A stretch of 64,000 bases of DNA from Streptomyces sp. SAI-135 (GTDB lineage Bacteria > Actinomycetota > Actinomycetes > Streptomycetales > Streptomycetaceae), in assembly GCF_029893805.1 (NCBI RefSeq), contig NZ_JARXYP010000001.1, positions 124,001-188,000 on the forward strand. The letters are read 5' to 3'. Both the position numbers and the translations under genes were made by a program. Position 1 is the first letter of the stretch. The number at the start of each line of letters is the position of its first letter. Positions 25,946-34,128 of this stretch are shown here, piece after piece. The notes below the pieces were generated by a model, which was given only the letters and a program-made list of their open reading frames with translations, made no database searches and had not been told where the DNA came from.

Positions 25946-27369
25946 TGGCGTCCCGTGAAGTGGTGTAGCCAGCTAGCGTCCCGGAACGCGCGGCTATCTG
26001 CCCGGGGCGTGCATCCGCTGGCGGTGCATGCTCCCTGAACAAAGGCAGGCCATCGCGCAAGTCTCCCTGGTGAACGGGCAGTTCGACCGGAGGAGCACGC
26101 GATGGCCTTGTCCCAGTCTGAGCTGATGCGGCTGCTGGAGTCACTACGTCGGGCAGAGGGAGTTGAAGCAATCAGGGTGGTGTGCGAGCGCATCCTGCAG
26201 GAGCTCATCGAGGCCGAGGCGACCGACATGATTGGCGCCGCCCCGGGCGAGCACGCCGAGACGCGCACGACCTGGCGCAACGGTCACCGCCACCGGGTGC
26301 TGACCACGCAGGCCGGCGACCTGGACCTGAAGATCCCGAAAGTGCGGACCGGATCGTTCTTCCCGTCGCTCCTGGAACGCCGGCGCCGGATCGACCGGGC
26401 GCTGTTCGCTGTGGTGATGGAGGCATACGTGCACGGCGTCTCCACCCGCAGCGTGGATGACCTGGTCAAAGCACTCGGCGCGGACTCCGGGATCTCCAAG
26501 TCCGAGGTTTCCCGGATCTGCGGTGAGCTGGACGAGGAACTGACCGCGTTCAAGGAACGGCCGCTGGATCACACGGTCTTCCCCTACGTCTTCCTGGACG
26601 CCACCTACTGCAAGGCCAGGGTGAACCACCGGATCGCCTCGCAGGCCGTGGTCATCGCCACCGGCATCTCGGCCATCGGGCACCGCGAGATCCTCGGTGT
26701 GATGGTCGGCGACAGCGAATCGAAGCCGTTCTGGACAAAGTTCCTGCGCAGTCTGCGGGCCCGTGGCCTGGAGAACGTCCAGCTGGTCATCTCCGACAGC
26801 CACAGCGGCCTGGTGGCCGCGATCCGCACCGTCTTCCTCGGCGCGGCCTGGCAACGCTGCCGAGTTCACTTCGTCCGCGACGTGTTCTCGGTGATCGAAA
26901 AGGGTTCCGGGGAGATGGTGGCGGCCACCATCCGCACCATCTTCGCGCAGACCACCGCCGAACAGGTCCGCATTCAGCTGGACGTGGTCGCTGACATGCT
27001 CGGACGACAGTTCCCGCAGGTCAAGAAGATGTTGCTGGACGCCGCACCGGACATCACGGCGTTCGCGGACTTCCCGTCGGCGCACTGGAAGAAGATCTGG
27101 TCAACCAACCCGCTGGAGCGGCTGAACCGCGAGATCAAACGGCGGGCCGACGTCGTTCAGGTCTTCCCCAACCCTGCCGCCCTGGACCGGCTCGCCGCGG
27201 CGGTCCTGGCCGAACTCCACGACGAGTGGCAGGTCTTCGACCGCCGCTACCTCTCCGAAGCCTCCATGGCCGAACTCTTCACCACCCAGCCGACCCCGCC
27301 CGAGCCGGAGATCACCCCACAACCGGAATCGAAACAGCTGCCGTGACTACACCACCCCGCGGGACATGA
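25946..27369 (+). mobile_element. IS256-family insertion sequence, apparently complete (about 1.42 kb)
   Basis: The element is flanked by direct repeats CCCTCAAGGAGA at 25934-25945 and 27370-27381; 12 bases match, although IS256 elements normally duplicate 8-9 bp, so some of the match may be part of the ends or chance. Imperfect terminal inverted repeats are visible: left GTCCCGTGAAGTGGTGTAGCC and right, reverse complemented, GTCCCGCGGGGTGGTGTAGTC. Its one gene is intact. It is likely the youngest insertion in the window and possibly active. Confidence 0.85.
26102..27346 (+). CDS. IS256-family transposase
   Basis: A complete 414-aa DDE transposase. The N-terminal part has EATDMIGAAPGEHAETRTTW then RNGHRHRVLTTQAGDLDLKI, the family's nGyR.R...T..G.l.l.vPr segment. 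Catalytic residues are present: Asp in YVFLDATYCKAR (near residue 170), Asp in LVISDSHSGLVAAI (near 235), the C/D-R-x-H box WQRCRVHFVRDV, and Glu in WSTNPLERLNREIKRRADVV (near 340). The ATG at 26102 follows GGAGGAGCACGCG. It catalyses copy-out/paste-in movement of the enclosing element. Nothing suggests it is inactive. Confidence 0.92.
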   Translation: MALSQSELMRLLESLRRAEGVEAIRVVCERILQELIEAEATDMIGAAPGEHAETRTTWRNGHRHRVLTTQAGDLDLKIPKVRTGSFFPSLLERRRRIDRALFAVVMEAYVHGVSTRSVDDLVKALGADSGISKSEVSRICGELDEELTAFKERPLDHTVFPYVFLDATYCKARVNHRIASQAVVIATGISAIGHREILGVMVGDSESKPFWTKFLRSLRARGLENVQLVISDSHSGLVAAIRTVFLGAAWQRCRVHFVRDVFSVIEKGSGEMVAATIRTIFAQTTAEQVRIQLDVVADMLGRQFPQVKKMLLDAAPDITAFADFPSAHWKKIWSTNPLERLNREIKRRADVVQVFPNPAALDRLAAAVLAELHDEWQVFDRRYLSEASMAELFTTQPTPPEPEITPQPESKQLP

Positions 27370-27381
27370 CCCTCAAGGAGA
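27370..27381 (+). repeat. Right target-site duplication of the IS256 element
   Basis: CCCTCAAGGAGA, matching the left copy at 25934-25945; the IS110 transposase sequence resumes directly after it. Confidence 0.75.
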
Positions 27382-27587
27382 GGAAACAAGCAGCTCAAAC
27401 GGGCTTTCTTCCTCTCCACCTTCGCAGCCCTGGGCGACCCGGCATCACGGCCTACTACGACAAGAAAATCGCCCAGGGCAAGCACCACACCCAGGCCCTG
27501 CTCTGCCTCGCCCGCCGCAGGGCCGACGTCCTGTTCGCGATGCCCCGCCGCGACGGAACCTTTTACGAACCTAGCCGTCGGCCGCAG

Positions 27588-28205
27588 TCACCTGACCTGC
27601 GGGTCTGCGAGGAGAACGACTCGATCGGCCTCCACATCGAAGCCGATCACCGGATGGCCATCGTCGCCCTCCGGATCCATCAGCACCGGCTTGCCCAGCC
27701 GCCGGCCGATCTCCCGGAGGAACCCGCAGAACACATCCAGTCGCTCCTGACCCTGCAACTCCCGCAGGTCGACGTCGAAGTCGACTTCATCGGCAGCACG
27801 GAAACGGAAGATCGCCAATACTTCGGCCGCCGGCCAGACCCGCAGGTCCGGACACTCGGCATCCGCCGGACGGGACAGCACGGCCTGCGCCCGGGGCACC
27901 GGAAGCACTTTTCCTCCCTCGGAGTACTGACACTTCCAGCCCTTCTCCGCGACCAGATCGAGGACCGCCTGCCAGTCCTCCACCGAAGCATCCGGGACAC
28001 GCACGTCGGGCAGCGACCCCATCAAGTCAGGGTCGAAGAAGCACTTCACGTCATCCCACAGGAGATCAGCCACGCCGCCATGCTGCCCCGGCTCACCGAC
28101 CCGACGCACCCCCGTTTCCGTTGACCAAAGACATAGGGGCACCCCCAGATCAGTGAGGCCGCTGTTCGTCAGAACGGCATGGAGTTCGGCGACGACGTTG
28201 TTCAT
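27588..28205 (-). CDS. Hypothetical protein, 205 aa
   Basis: The ATG at 28205 starts MNNVVAELHAVLTNSGLTDL. The protein has LLWDDVKCFFDPDLMGSLPD, VPDASVEDWQAVLDLVAEKG and, near the end, DEVDFDVDLRELQGQERLDV with FCGFLREIGRRLGKPVLMDP EGDD-type acidic stretches. It is acidic and cytosolic, with a mixed alpha/beta pattern. No family is recognised; the layout of two similar-sized halves could suit an immunity or sensor protein. Its stop lies 13 bp from the end of the IS110 remnant, and an IS630 remnant begins 130 bp beyond its start. Confidence 0.65.
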   Translation of the reverse strand: MNNVVAELHAVLTNSGLTDLGVPLCLWSTETGVRRVGEPGQHGGVADLLWDDVKCFFDPDLMGSLPDVRVPDASVEDWQAVLDLVAEKGWKCQYSEGGKVLPVPRAQAVLSRPADAECPDLRVWPAAEVLAIFRFRAADEVDFDVDLRELQGQERLDVFCGFLREIGRRLGKPVLMDPEGDDGHPVIGFDVEADRVVLLADPQVR

Positions 28206-28334
28206 GTTGGACGCGAGAGTCACCTGGACCCACGGGTTGACCGTCAGCGTTCGCTGGGTCTGCTCGCGCGGCCGGTGTGCTGCCCGGGCGGCGCCGGATG
28301 TGCGGTGACGTCCGTTCCGATCGCTGGAGGTGCG

Positions 28335-29054
28335 GTGGCTGAGCCTGTCCGTGTGCGCAGACTGACCGACCAGGAGGGACAGAAGCTGCAGCAGATCGTG
28401 CGCCGAGGCAGTACCAGCACGGTGCGTTACCGGCGGGCGATGATGCTGCTGGCCTCGGCCGGCGGGAACCGGGTCCCGGCGATCGCCCAGCTGGTCCAGG
28501 CCGATGAGGACACCGTCCGCGATGTGATCCACCGCTTCAACGAGATCGGCCTGGCCTGCCTGGACCCTCAATGGGCGGGAGGCCGTCCCCGCCGACTCAG
28601 CCCTGACGACGAGGGCTTCGTCGTCCAGACGGCCACCACCCGCCCCGCCAAACTCGGCCAGCCCTTCACCCGCTGGTCAGCCCACAAGAGCGCCGACATC
28701 CGCCGCTGGGCGAAGAAGAACAAGGTCGAGCTGTGCTTCACCCCGACCTACGCCTCGTGGGCGAACCCCATCGAGGCCCACTTCGGACCGCTGAGGGAGT
28801 TCACCATCGCCAACTCCCACCACCCCAACCACACCGTGCAGACCAGGGCCCTACACGCCTACCTGCGCTGGCGCAACGCCAACGCCCGCCACCGCGACGT
28901 CCTGGCCGCCGAACGCAAGGAACGTGCCCGCATCCGCAGCGAAAAGGGCATCCGCTGGGGTGGACGCTCCCTCGCCGCCGCGGCCTGGACAACCCGGCGA
29001 ACCCATGCGCTCACAGCATTAGCCAGCCGCACTGACCAAGGTCTCGAAGCCTGA
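28335..29054 (+). pseudogene. IS630-family transposase with in-frame internal deletion
   Basis: GTG at 28335 follows TGGAGG. The protein has the N-terminal HTH part (KLQQIVRRGSTSTVRYRRAM, AIAQLVQADEDTVRDVIHRF) and the C-terminal part (CFTPTYASWANPIEAHFGPL with the last catalytic Glu, then HAYLRWRNANARHRDVLAAE). Between GQPFTRWS and AHKSADIRRWAKKN about 120 residues that normally hold the first two catalytic Asp are missing, yet the frame is kept through TGGTCAGCCCACAAG (28675-28689). The 239-aa product cannot be catalytic but could still bind DNA. Confidence 0.8.
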
Positions 29055-29447
29055 GCTGTCGCAGTAAGTCACTGCACGACCCTCAGCCCCGATGTCGCCG
29101 CCGACGGCGTTGACGGTGTCATCGAGGATGTCGGTGCCACCGTGTTCCAGGCCTGCCCGGTCAAGCCTTTTCGAGGCCTCGATGACCGCATCCCCTGCCG
29201 ATTCGGTGTTATCGAGCTTAGGCGACTGGACACCCTGTCCGTCACCGGCATCGGCGTCTGCCTCGCCGGTTGTCATGGCGTGCGCCGCGTCCTGCCAGGA
29301 CCCCAGCTTGGTGCAGTAATCCCGTTGCCACTCCTTGGCCTGCGCCGGATCGTCCGACGAACAACCGCTCAGCAGGACAGCGGCAACGACAACGGCTGCT
29401 GCTCGCCTGACTGCTCGTGTAATCCCACCGCTGTGCTGCAAGGACAT
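29019..29447 (-). CDS. Small secreted lipoprotein
   Basis: The 142-aa protein has a classic lipoprotein signal: basic start with RAVRRAAAVVVAAVLLSGCS, cleaved before Cys in the lipobox L-S-G-C. The mature part begins SSDDPAQAKEWQRDYCTKLG, is Asp/Ala-rich and contains a second Cys pair (YC.T, TYCDSSG). It would be anchored to the outer face of the membrane; function unknown. Its 3' end overlaps the convergent IS630 remnant by 36 nt, and its last residues (VSAAG) may come from the transposon. Confidence 0.78.
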   Translation of the reverse strand: MSLQHSGGITRAVRRAAAVVVAAVLLSGCSSDDPAQAKEWQRDYCTKLGSWQDAAHAMTTGEADADAGDGQGVQSPKLDNTESAGDAVIEASKRLDRAGLEHGGTDILDDTVNAVGGDIGAEGRAVTYCDSSGFETLVSAAG

Positions 29448-30035
29448 GCCCTTCCCGAAGCTGCCGCCACAGAGTATGGATCACGAAGGTGTCACCTTGC
29501 GCCGATCTCCACGCATCATCACAGCGAATCGGCGAGGAGTTGAGCACACGCCCAACCCGGCGAACCTAATCCGTAGTTAAGGGCGTTCCGATGGAGCGAA
29601 AGCTTCTGGGGATGTTCGAGTAGAGGGCTGCGATGCCTGCGGCGAACCGGGTCCACTGAAGACCTCCGCATAGAGCGGCGCGTGGTCCTGGCACTCATGG
29701 TGGTGGCAGTTGCGCGGGCGCCGGACGTATGCCTCGTTGCCTACAGGTCCCTGAGGCCTTGGTAGAGAGCGGTATCGTCCGGCGCCTTCGATTTCGTCAA
29801 CACTGCCGCTCTGAACACTCGTTGGTGTTGGTGGTGCGAGCCCGCCACACGGTGATCCCTTGCAATGCCCGAGCCGTTCGAGCTCCCGCAAAGGCCGGGG
29901 CCCGTGGGGCGAGCTGGTGCCACGAACGGCTACTGAGGTGGCGGACCGGCCACAGTGCTGAGTCCTGGGATTAGGTCGCTGCGTGGCCCGCATGAGCTCG
30001 TGACCAGCAAGAACAGCACGCTGGAGGGGAAAGAC
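29448..30035 (+). other. Noncoding stretch; IS110 left end and possible bridge RNA region
   Basis: No convincing gene in about 590 bp. The part next to 30036 precedes an IS110-type transposase start at native spacing and contains GC-rich inverted segments (for example GGCCGGGGCCC at 29892-29902). IS110-group elements are known to encode a structured bridge RNA between the left end and the transposase gene, so part of 29700-30030 may be such an RNA. I could not define its loops or the element's left boundary. Confidence 0.25.
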
Positions 30036-30460
30036 TTGATCTATTGCGGCATCGACTGGGCGGAACGCACGCACGACGTCGCCCTGGTCGACGACAGCGG
30101 CCAGTTACTGGCCAAGCGGCACATCACCGACGACGCGGCCGGCTACAAGATCCTTCTGAACCTCCTTGCCGAATACGGCGACACCGAGGAGGACCCGATC
30201 CCAGTCGCAATCGAGACCTCCCGAGGCCTGGTCGTCGCCGTGCTGCGGACAGGCAAGAGGCAGGTGTTCGCGATCAACCCGATGGCCGCTGCACGCTACC
30301 GTGACCGGCACTCCGTCTCCCGCAAGAAGTCCGACCCCGGAGACGCCCTCGTCCTGGCCAACATCCTGCGCACCGACCTGCACGCCCACCGGCCGCTGCC
30401 TCAGGACAGCGACTTGGCCCGTGCCGTTGCGGTCCTTGCCAGGGCTCAGCAGGACGTAAC
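30036..30460 (+). pseudogene. IS110-family transposase, N-terminal half only
   Basis: A TTG start at 30036 with GGAGGGG upstream gives LIYCGIDWAERTHDVALVDD, the RuvC-like DEDD opening with catalytic Asp, then VAIETSRGLVVAVLRTGKRQ with the Glu, and SVSRKKSDPGDALVLANILR with the two last Asp. Sequence homology ends after ARAVAVLARAQQDV near 30457, so the tyrosine/serine C-terminal domain is lost. Truncation is 40 bp before the NmrA-like gene. Confidence 0.78.
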
Positions 30461-30501
30461 GAGGAGGCTATCCTTTCACGCATGCAAACCTTGCCCATCC
30501 A

Positions 30502-31392
30502 GTGAAGGGTCATCAAGTGATTCTGATAATTGGCGCAACTGGGACGATTGGTAGCCTTCTGGCCCGCCGTCTCGCCGAAGACGAAGTACCCTTTCGTGCT
30601 CTGGTGCGCCGAAAGGGTGTGCCGATTGAAGGCGCTGAGACAGTCGTCGCCGATCTGGACGAGCCCAATAGCTTGCGGGACGTTTTCACCGGCATCGACC
30701 AGGTCTTCCTGAACACCGCCGGCACCAGCACCGACGAGGGACCTGTCATCGCTCAGCAGAAGGCCGCCATCGACGCGGCGGTGGCGGCCGGTGCGGAACA
30801 CATCATCAAGGTGTCGGCACAGGGCACGGCCCCCGACCTGCCGATTCCGTTCGGAATGCACGCCAGCATCGAGAGGCATCTCACAGCCTCGGGACTCGCC
30901 GCTACGGTTCTGCGGCCAAGCAGTTTCATGCAGAACCTCGTCGGAGGAATCACAACCTTCACCGAGGAAGGTGAAATCTACGACACCTATTGCGGAGGAG
31001 CAGCCGCCTACGTTGATGCACGCGACATCGCCGATTGCGCCTACGCGGTGCTCACCGGCCGCGTACCCCGGGGCGGCGTGCACACTCTCACGGGCCCTCA
31101 GGCGTTGACCGCGGCGGAGGTTGCGTCAGCCCTCTCCACAGCCCTGGACCGGCAAGTCGGAGTAGTGCAGCCTACGTACAAGGAACTGGAGGCGATGTAT
31201 CAGCAACTCGGGCTTGCGCAGCGATTCGCCCAACAGTTCACTGCCATGGCGAAGATCATCGCCGCGGGCGGTATCGCTGAAGTCACCACCGCGGTCCGCG
31301 ACCTCACCGGGAACGCGCCTCGATCGCTAGAGACCTTCATCACCGATCACCGCGAAGATCTGGACAAAATCATACCCATCCGGCACCCCTGA
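30502..31392 (+). CDS. NmrA-like NAD(P)-binding reductase
   Basis: A 296-aa atypical SDR. The start has ILIIGATGTIGSLLARRLAE, the NmrA/HSCARG dinucleotide motif GATGxxG, then FRALVRRKGVPIEGAETVVA and DLDEPNSLRDVFTGIDQVFL. The central HIIKVSAQGTAPDLPIPFGM HASIERHL segment and VLRPSSFMQNL are typical of the family, which lacks the catalytic Tyr-Lys pair of classical SDRs. Members are quinone reductases or redox sensors. GTG at 30502 gives MKGHQ; a GTG at 30517 is better spaced from GAAGGG and may be the true start. Single gene; the promoter may come from the truncated IS110. Confidence 0.85.
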   Translation: MKGHQVILIIGATGTIGSLLARRLAEDEVPFRALVRRKGVPIEGAETVVADLDEPNSLRDVFTGIDQVFLNTAGTSTDEGPVIAQQKAAIDAAVAAGAEHIIKVSAQGTAPDLPIPFGMHASIERHLTASGLAATVLRPSSFMQNLVGGITTFTEEGEIYDTYCGGAAAYVDARDIADCAYAVLTGRVPRGGVHTLTGPQALTAAEVASALSTALDRQVGVVQPTYKELEAMYQQLGLAQRFAQQFTAMAKIIAAGGIAEVTTAVRDLTGNAPRSLETFITDHREDLDKIIPIRHP

Positions 31393-31726
31393 GCCTGGAC
31401 CCATCCCGCGATAGTCGGCCTATCGAGGACGACATGAGAAGAAGTACCTGCTGGCCGGGTGATGGGAACTCCCACACCCTTACCAGGGGTCACGTCTCTC
31501 GTTGCCGAAACGGGCAAACCTACATAGTCCGCATACGCAGTAATCAACCCATCTCGCCAGCTGAGAACGCATCAGCCCTGGTATCCGACCCGCGAGAGCG
31601 GGACACGGCAGGATCCAGTCGGTGACCGGTGCCTTCAGGAGCCAGGTGATCAACGAGATGACACTGCCTCACCTCTGTGCCAGGGTGCGGTGACAGGAGT
31701 CGGCAGGGCAGACGAAGGGGGCGTCC
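31393..31726. other. Intergenic, nothing recognised
   Basis: About 330 bp between the NmrA-like gene and the hypothetical gene at 31727. No open frame looks coding and no clear hairpin was found. It presumably holds the promoter of the downstream gene. Confidence 0.4.
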
Positions 31727-32299
31727 ATGGAAGCGCTGATGTGGGACGCGCTGGTGGGTGTGGCGAAGCAGGCGTATACCGCAGGACTGGGCGAGGGCTC
31801 GGTGCCGCGCCCGCTCATCATGCCGCTGGTACGCGGCGAGCTGGTCGGGATGATCTGGGTCCGCCCCCTCAAGGTCGGTCAGGACGCGCTCACCGGGATC
31901 GCGGAACTCTCGAACATCGCCGCGGCCGCCCGCGCGGACGAGGTGATCCTGGCCTGGGAGACCCACGACGTCGCCGCCGCCTGCGAGCTGCCGATCGTCG
32001 GCCCGGCGCCGTGCCTGAACATGGTGCTCGCCACCCAGGACGGGCACGTCCTGCACCAGTTCCCCTACACCGAGCAGCTCCTGTCCCGCGGCCCCGAAGG
32101 CTGGGCATCGGTCGCCCCGGACTGGAGGCCAGCCCTCGCGCCGCAGCCCGGCGGCGAGCTGGTGCCGCCGATCCAGGCCGCGGTGAACTACTCTTTCACC
32201 CCGATCGAGATCGACCACCCGGACCCGTTCGGCGTCACCGTCGTATTGATGGAAGAGGACGGCTACCGGGTGCGCCTGGCCGAAGCGTTCGACCACTGA
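31727..32299 (+). CDS. Hypothetical protein, 190 aa
   Basis: The ATG at 31727 follows GGGGGCGTCC. The protein starts MEALMWDALVGVAKQAYTAG, with LIMPLVRGELVGMIWVRPLK and ALTGIAELSNIAAAARADEV in the middle. A C-terminal PIEIDHPDPFGVTVVLMEED forms a strand-rich end. It is soluble, with no signal sequence, and reads like a complete alpha/beta domain with a conserved look, but no family is recognised. It stands alone between IS remnants. Confidence 0.65.
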   Translation: MEALMWDALVGVAKQAYTAGLGEGSVPRPLIMPLVRGELVGMIWVRPLKVGQDALTGIAELSNIAAAARADEVILAWETHDVAAACELPIVGPAPCLNMVLATQDGHVLHQFPYTEQLLSRGPEGWASVAPDWRPALAPQPGGELVPPIQAAVNYSFTPIEIDHPDPFGVTVVLMEEDGYRVRLAEAFDH

Positions 32300-32760
32300 G
32301 CAGGTGGCACACCTGGACACCAAGGCGCGGACATTCGTGCTCAAACATCCAGGAATAAGGAGCACCCCACCGCGCCGCACCAAAGGCGACCACGCGCCTC
32401 CCCAGTACCCCGTCCGCGACGCCGACCACCTCTGGCTTTCACGCCGGGCGCGGAGCGTCACCGGCCCCTTCCCGTAAGCGGTTCACTCGGGCGGCCGGGC
32501 ACGTTGCCGAAGCTGCTGCCAGCACTCGTGGACGTGATCTTCGGCCTCGCCCATGACGCGGAAGGCGTGGCGTGCAAGTGCGCCCGACGACGCTGGAATG
32601 TGGCCGACCTGGGGTGGCGTGTGACGGCGCGCTGACCGGCCGGCGCGGGTGGTGTGTCGCCGGCAGCCCTGAAAGATCACTGCTCGGGCTGCGGGCAAGC
32701 GATCGCCCCGCCGGGAAACCCGCGGTCTGGAGCACCGCCCGACAGGGTCGAACAGTGGGA
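32300..32760. other. Intergenic, nothing recognised
   Basis: About 460 bp after the hypothetical gene. Several open frames exist, but none has a ribosome site or a recognisable sequence; it may hold decayed IS material leading into the remnant at 32760. Confidence 0.3.
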
Positions 32761-32926
32761 ACGCGACCGCCACGGGCACTCCTCCGACCGCATCACCGTC
32801 GATCACGCCATGGCCGACCACAAACGCTGGAAACAACTGACCCGCTGGACCCACCGCCGCGACCGCCTGCCCGACACCTACCACGCCATCGCCGGCCTCG
32901 TCTCCGACCGCACCATCACCGCCTGA
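32760..32926 (+). pseudogene. Transposase C-terminal remnant (IS5/DDE superfamily)
   Basis: The plus frame reads ITVDHAMADHKRWKQLTRWT then HRRDRLPDTYHAIAGLVSDR and stops at 32926. This resembles the last segment of DDE transposases in which VEHA..R.K.W..L stands for the catalytic Glu helix. Here the Glu is Asp (VDHA), and nothing earlier in the protein is recognisable. Short dead fragment. Confidence 0.4.
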
Positions 32927-32997
32927 AAACAGGCCACGAACAGGCCAAACATGCCCCACTCACTATCACGCAGCAACTCGTAAGATGGCACCTCATT

Positions 32998-33275
32998 TGG
33001 TGAGTCTGCGGTAGCAGATGAGAGTGCAGGCGATGCTGGCGAAGGCGAGGAAGTGGTCGGCCTTGCGTTCGTAGCGTCGGTGAAGGCGGCGGCAACCGGC
33101 GAGTCAGGCCATGGTGCGTTCCACGGTCCAGCGGTGGCGGCCCAGCCGTTGCGAGGACTCGCCCTTCTTGTGGGCGATGCGGTGGGTGATGCCGCGCTCG
33201 CGTAACCATCGCCGCAGGTGGGCGTAGTCGTATCCCTTGCCGGGTGGAGTCCGCGTGGGTTGGGGTCCGACCTGC
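32998..33275 (-). pseudogene. IS5-family transposase, C-terminal remnant
   Basis: The reverse frame reads GKGYDYAHLRRWLRERGITH then RIAHKKGESSQRLGRHRWTV and ERTMA, hits a TGA (at the codon where the 3.3-kb copy has Trp of VSWLAGC), and continues LAGCRRLHRRYERKA-like sequence to about 33000. It matches the C-terminal third of the transposase at 2629-3458. The fragment ends only 40 bp from the GntR operator, so the insertion removed sequence upstream of that gene. Confidence 0.7.
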
Positions 33276-33311
33276 GATTGACCTTTGGCCTCAGAGGCGG
33301 GAACCTTGGCC

Positions 33312-33330
33312 CTACTGGTATGACCAATAG
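33312..33330. promoter_or_regulatory. Candidate GntR/FadR operator (autoregulation)
   Basis: CTACTGGTATGACCAATAG is a palindrome with 8-bp arms and one mismatch around ATG. It contains TGGT-N3-ACCA, the FadR-subfamily consensus type (GT-N(3)-AC core). It ends directly before the ribosome site AGGAGG of the GntR gene at 33341, so a bound repressor would block its own expression. Similar sites lie at 35441 and 35663. Confidence 0.65.
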
Positions 33331-33340
33331 GAGGAAATGC

Positions 33341-34060
33341 ATGGGAGGGACGAGCTCCCCGGGGCGGCGGCGCAAACCGGAGATCGTGGTCGAGGCGTTG
33401 CTGGAACGGATGAAGTCGGGCGCCCTGCCGATCGGGTCGAGGCTTCCGTCCGAGCGCGACCTCGCAGTCGATCACGGGGTGAGCCGGAACGCCGTGCGCG
33501 AAGCCCTGGCGGTGTTGCAGCTGAGCGGCCATGTCGAGACGCGTCTGGGCGACGGAAGCTATGTGGTCGAGCCCTCGCCGGTCGAGGAGCGAGCCGGCAA
33601 CAGCCTTGTCGCCGGCACCGGCATCGCCGAGTCGTTGCAGGCCCGCGAGGCATTGGAGCTGGCAAGCGCGCTCATGGCCATGCGGAAGGCGACACGTTCG
33701 GACCTGCTGAAGGTGGACGCGATCATCGCCGAGATGGAAGAGCATCTGGAACACGACGACTTCGAGGCGTACCTGCGCGCGACGCTTGACCTCCACATGG
33801 CCATCGCCGCCGCCTCTCGCACTCCCCTGCTGGTCAAACTGGTGACTGAGTTGACGGAGAAGCACCGCGCGGACCAATGGGTGTTGCACGCGAGGTACAC
33901 GCCGGAGATCGGGGCCTACTCCCTGGACGTCCACCGCGCACTGGCACAGGCGATCCGGAACAAGGACATTGCCGCCATCTACGAGGCGACCTGCCGGCAC
34001 TATGAGGAATACCCCGTCCTGAAAGCCGACGCGCGCAGCAAGGATGCCCAGGGCCGATGA
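33341..34060 (+). CDS. GntR-family regulator, FadR subfamily
   Basis: The ATG at 33341 follows TAGGAGGA; upstream in-frame starts run into the operator and IS5 debris. The 239-aa protein has a winged-helix N-terminus (IVVEALLERMKSGALPIGSR, PSERDLAVDHGVSRNAVREA, and GYV-type wing) and an all-helical FCD ligand domain (LQAREALELASALMAMRKAT, LRATLDLHMAIAAASRTPLL, and HRALAQAIRNKDIAAIYEAT CRH). FCD proteins usually bind small carboxylates or amino acids, often with a metal. Its position beside the aminotransferase and peptide transporter and the matching operators indicate control of peptide or amino-acid use. Confidence 0.88.
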   Translation: MGGTSSPGRRRKPEIVVEALLERMKSGALPIGSRLPSERDLAVDHGVSRNAVREALAVLQLSGHVETRLGDGSYVVEPSPVEERAGNSLVAGTGIAESLQAREALELASALMAMRKATRSDLLKVDAIIAEMEEHLEHDDFEAYLRATLDLHMAIAAASRTPLLVKLVTELTEKHRADQWVLHARYTPEIGAYSLDVHRALAQAIRNKDIAAIYEATCRHYEEYPVLKADARSKDAQGR

Positions 34061-34128
34061 CCGCCGAGTGCGGCTGCTGACCATACGGGGCCGGGGCATC
34101 CGGTGCCGCTCACGCCGAACCGGAGCGC

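Larger units (their letters stand above)
25755..27575 (+). pseudogene. IS110-family transposase interrupted by IS256 element
   Basis: The left part (25760-25945) reads KVLTSMPGVGVRTAARILIE, VGDGSTFPAAGHLAAYAGLA and PATR, the IS116/IS110/IS902 domain. The right part (27370-27560) continues GNKQLKRAFFLS-like sequence, FAALGDPAS, AYYDKKIAQGKHHTQALLCL, ARRRADVLFAM and DGTFYEP, the native C-terminus, with frameshifts. Removing 25946-27369 rejoins the two in a consistent order. The N-terminal RuvC-like domain is missing. Confidence 0.75.
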
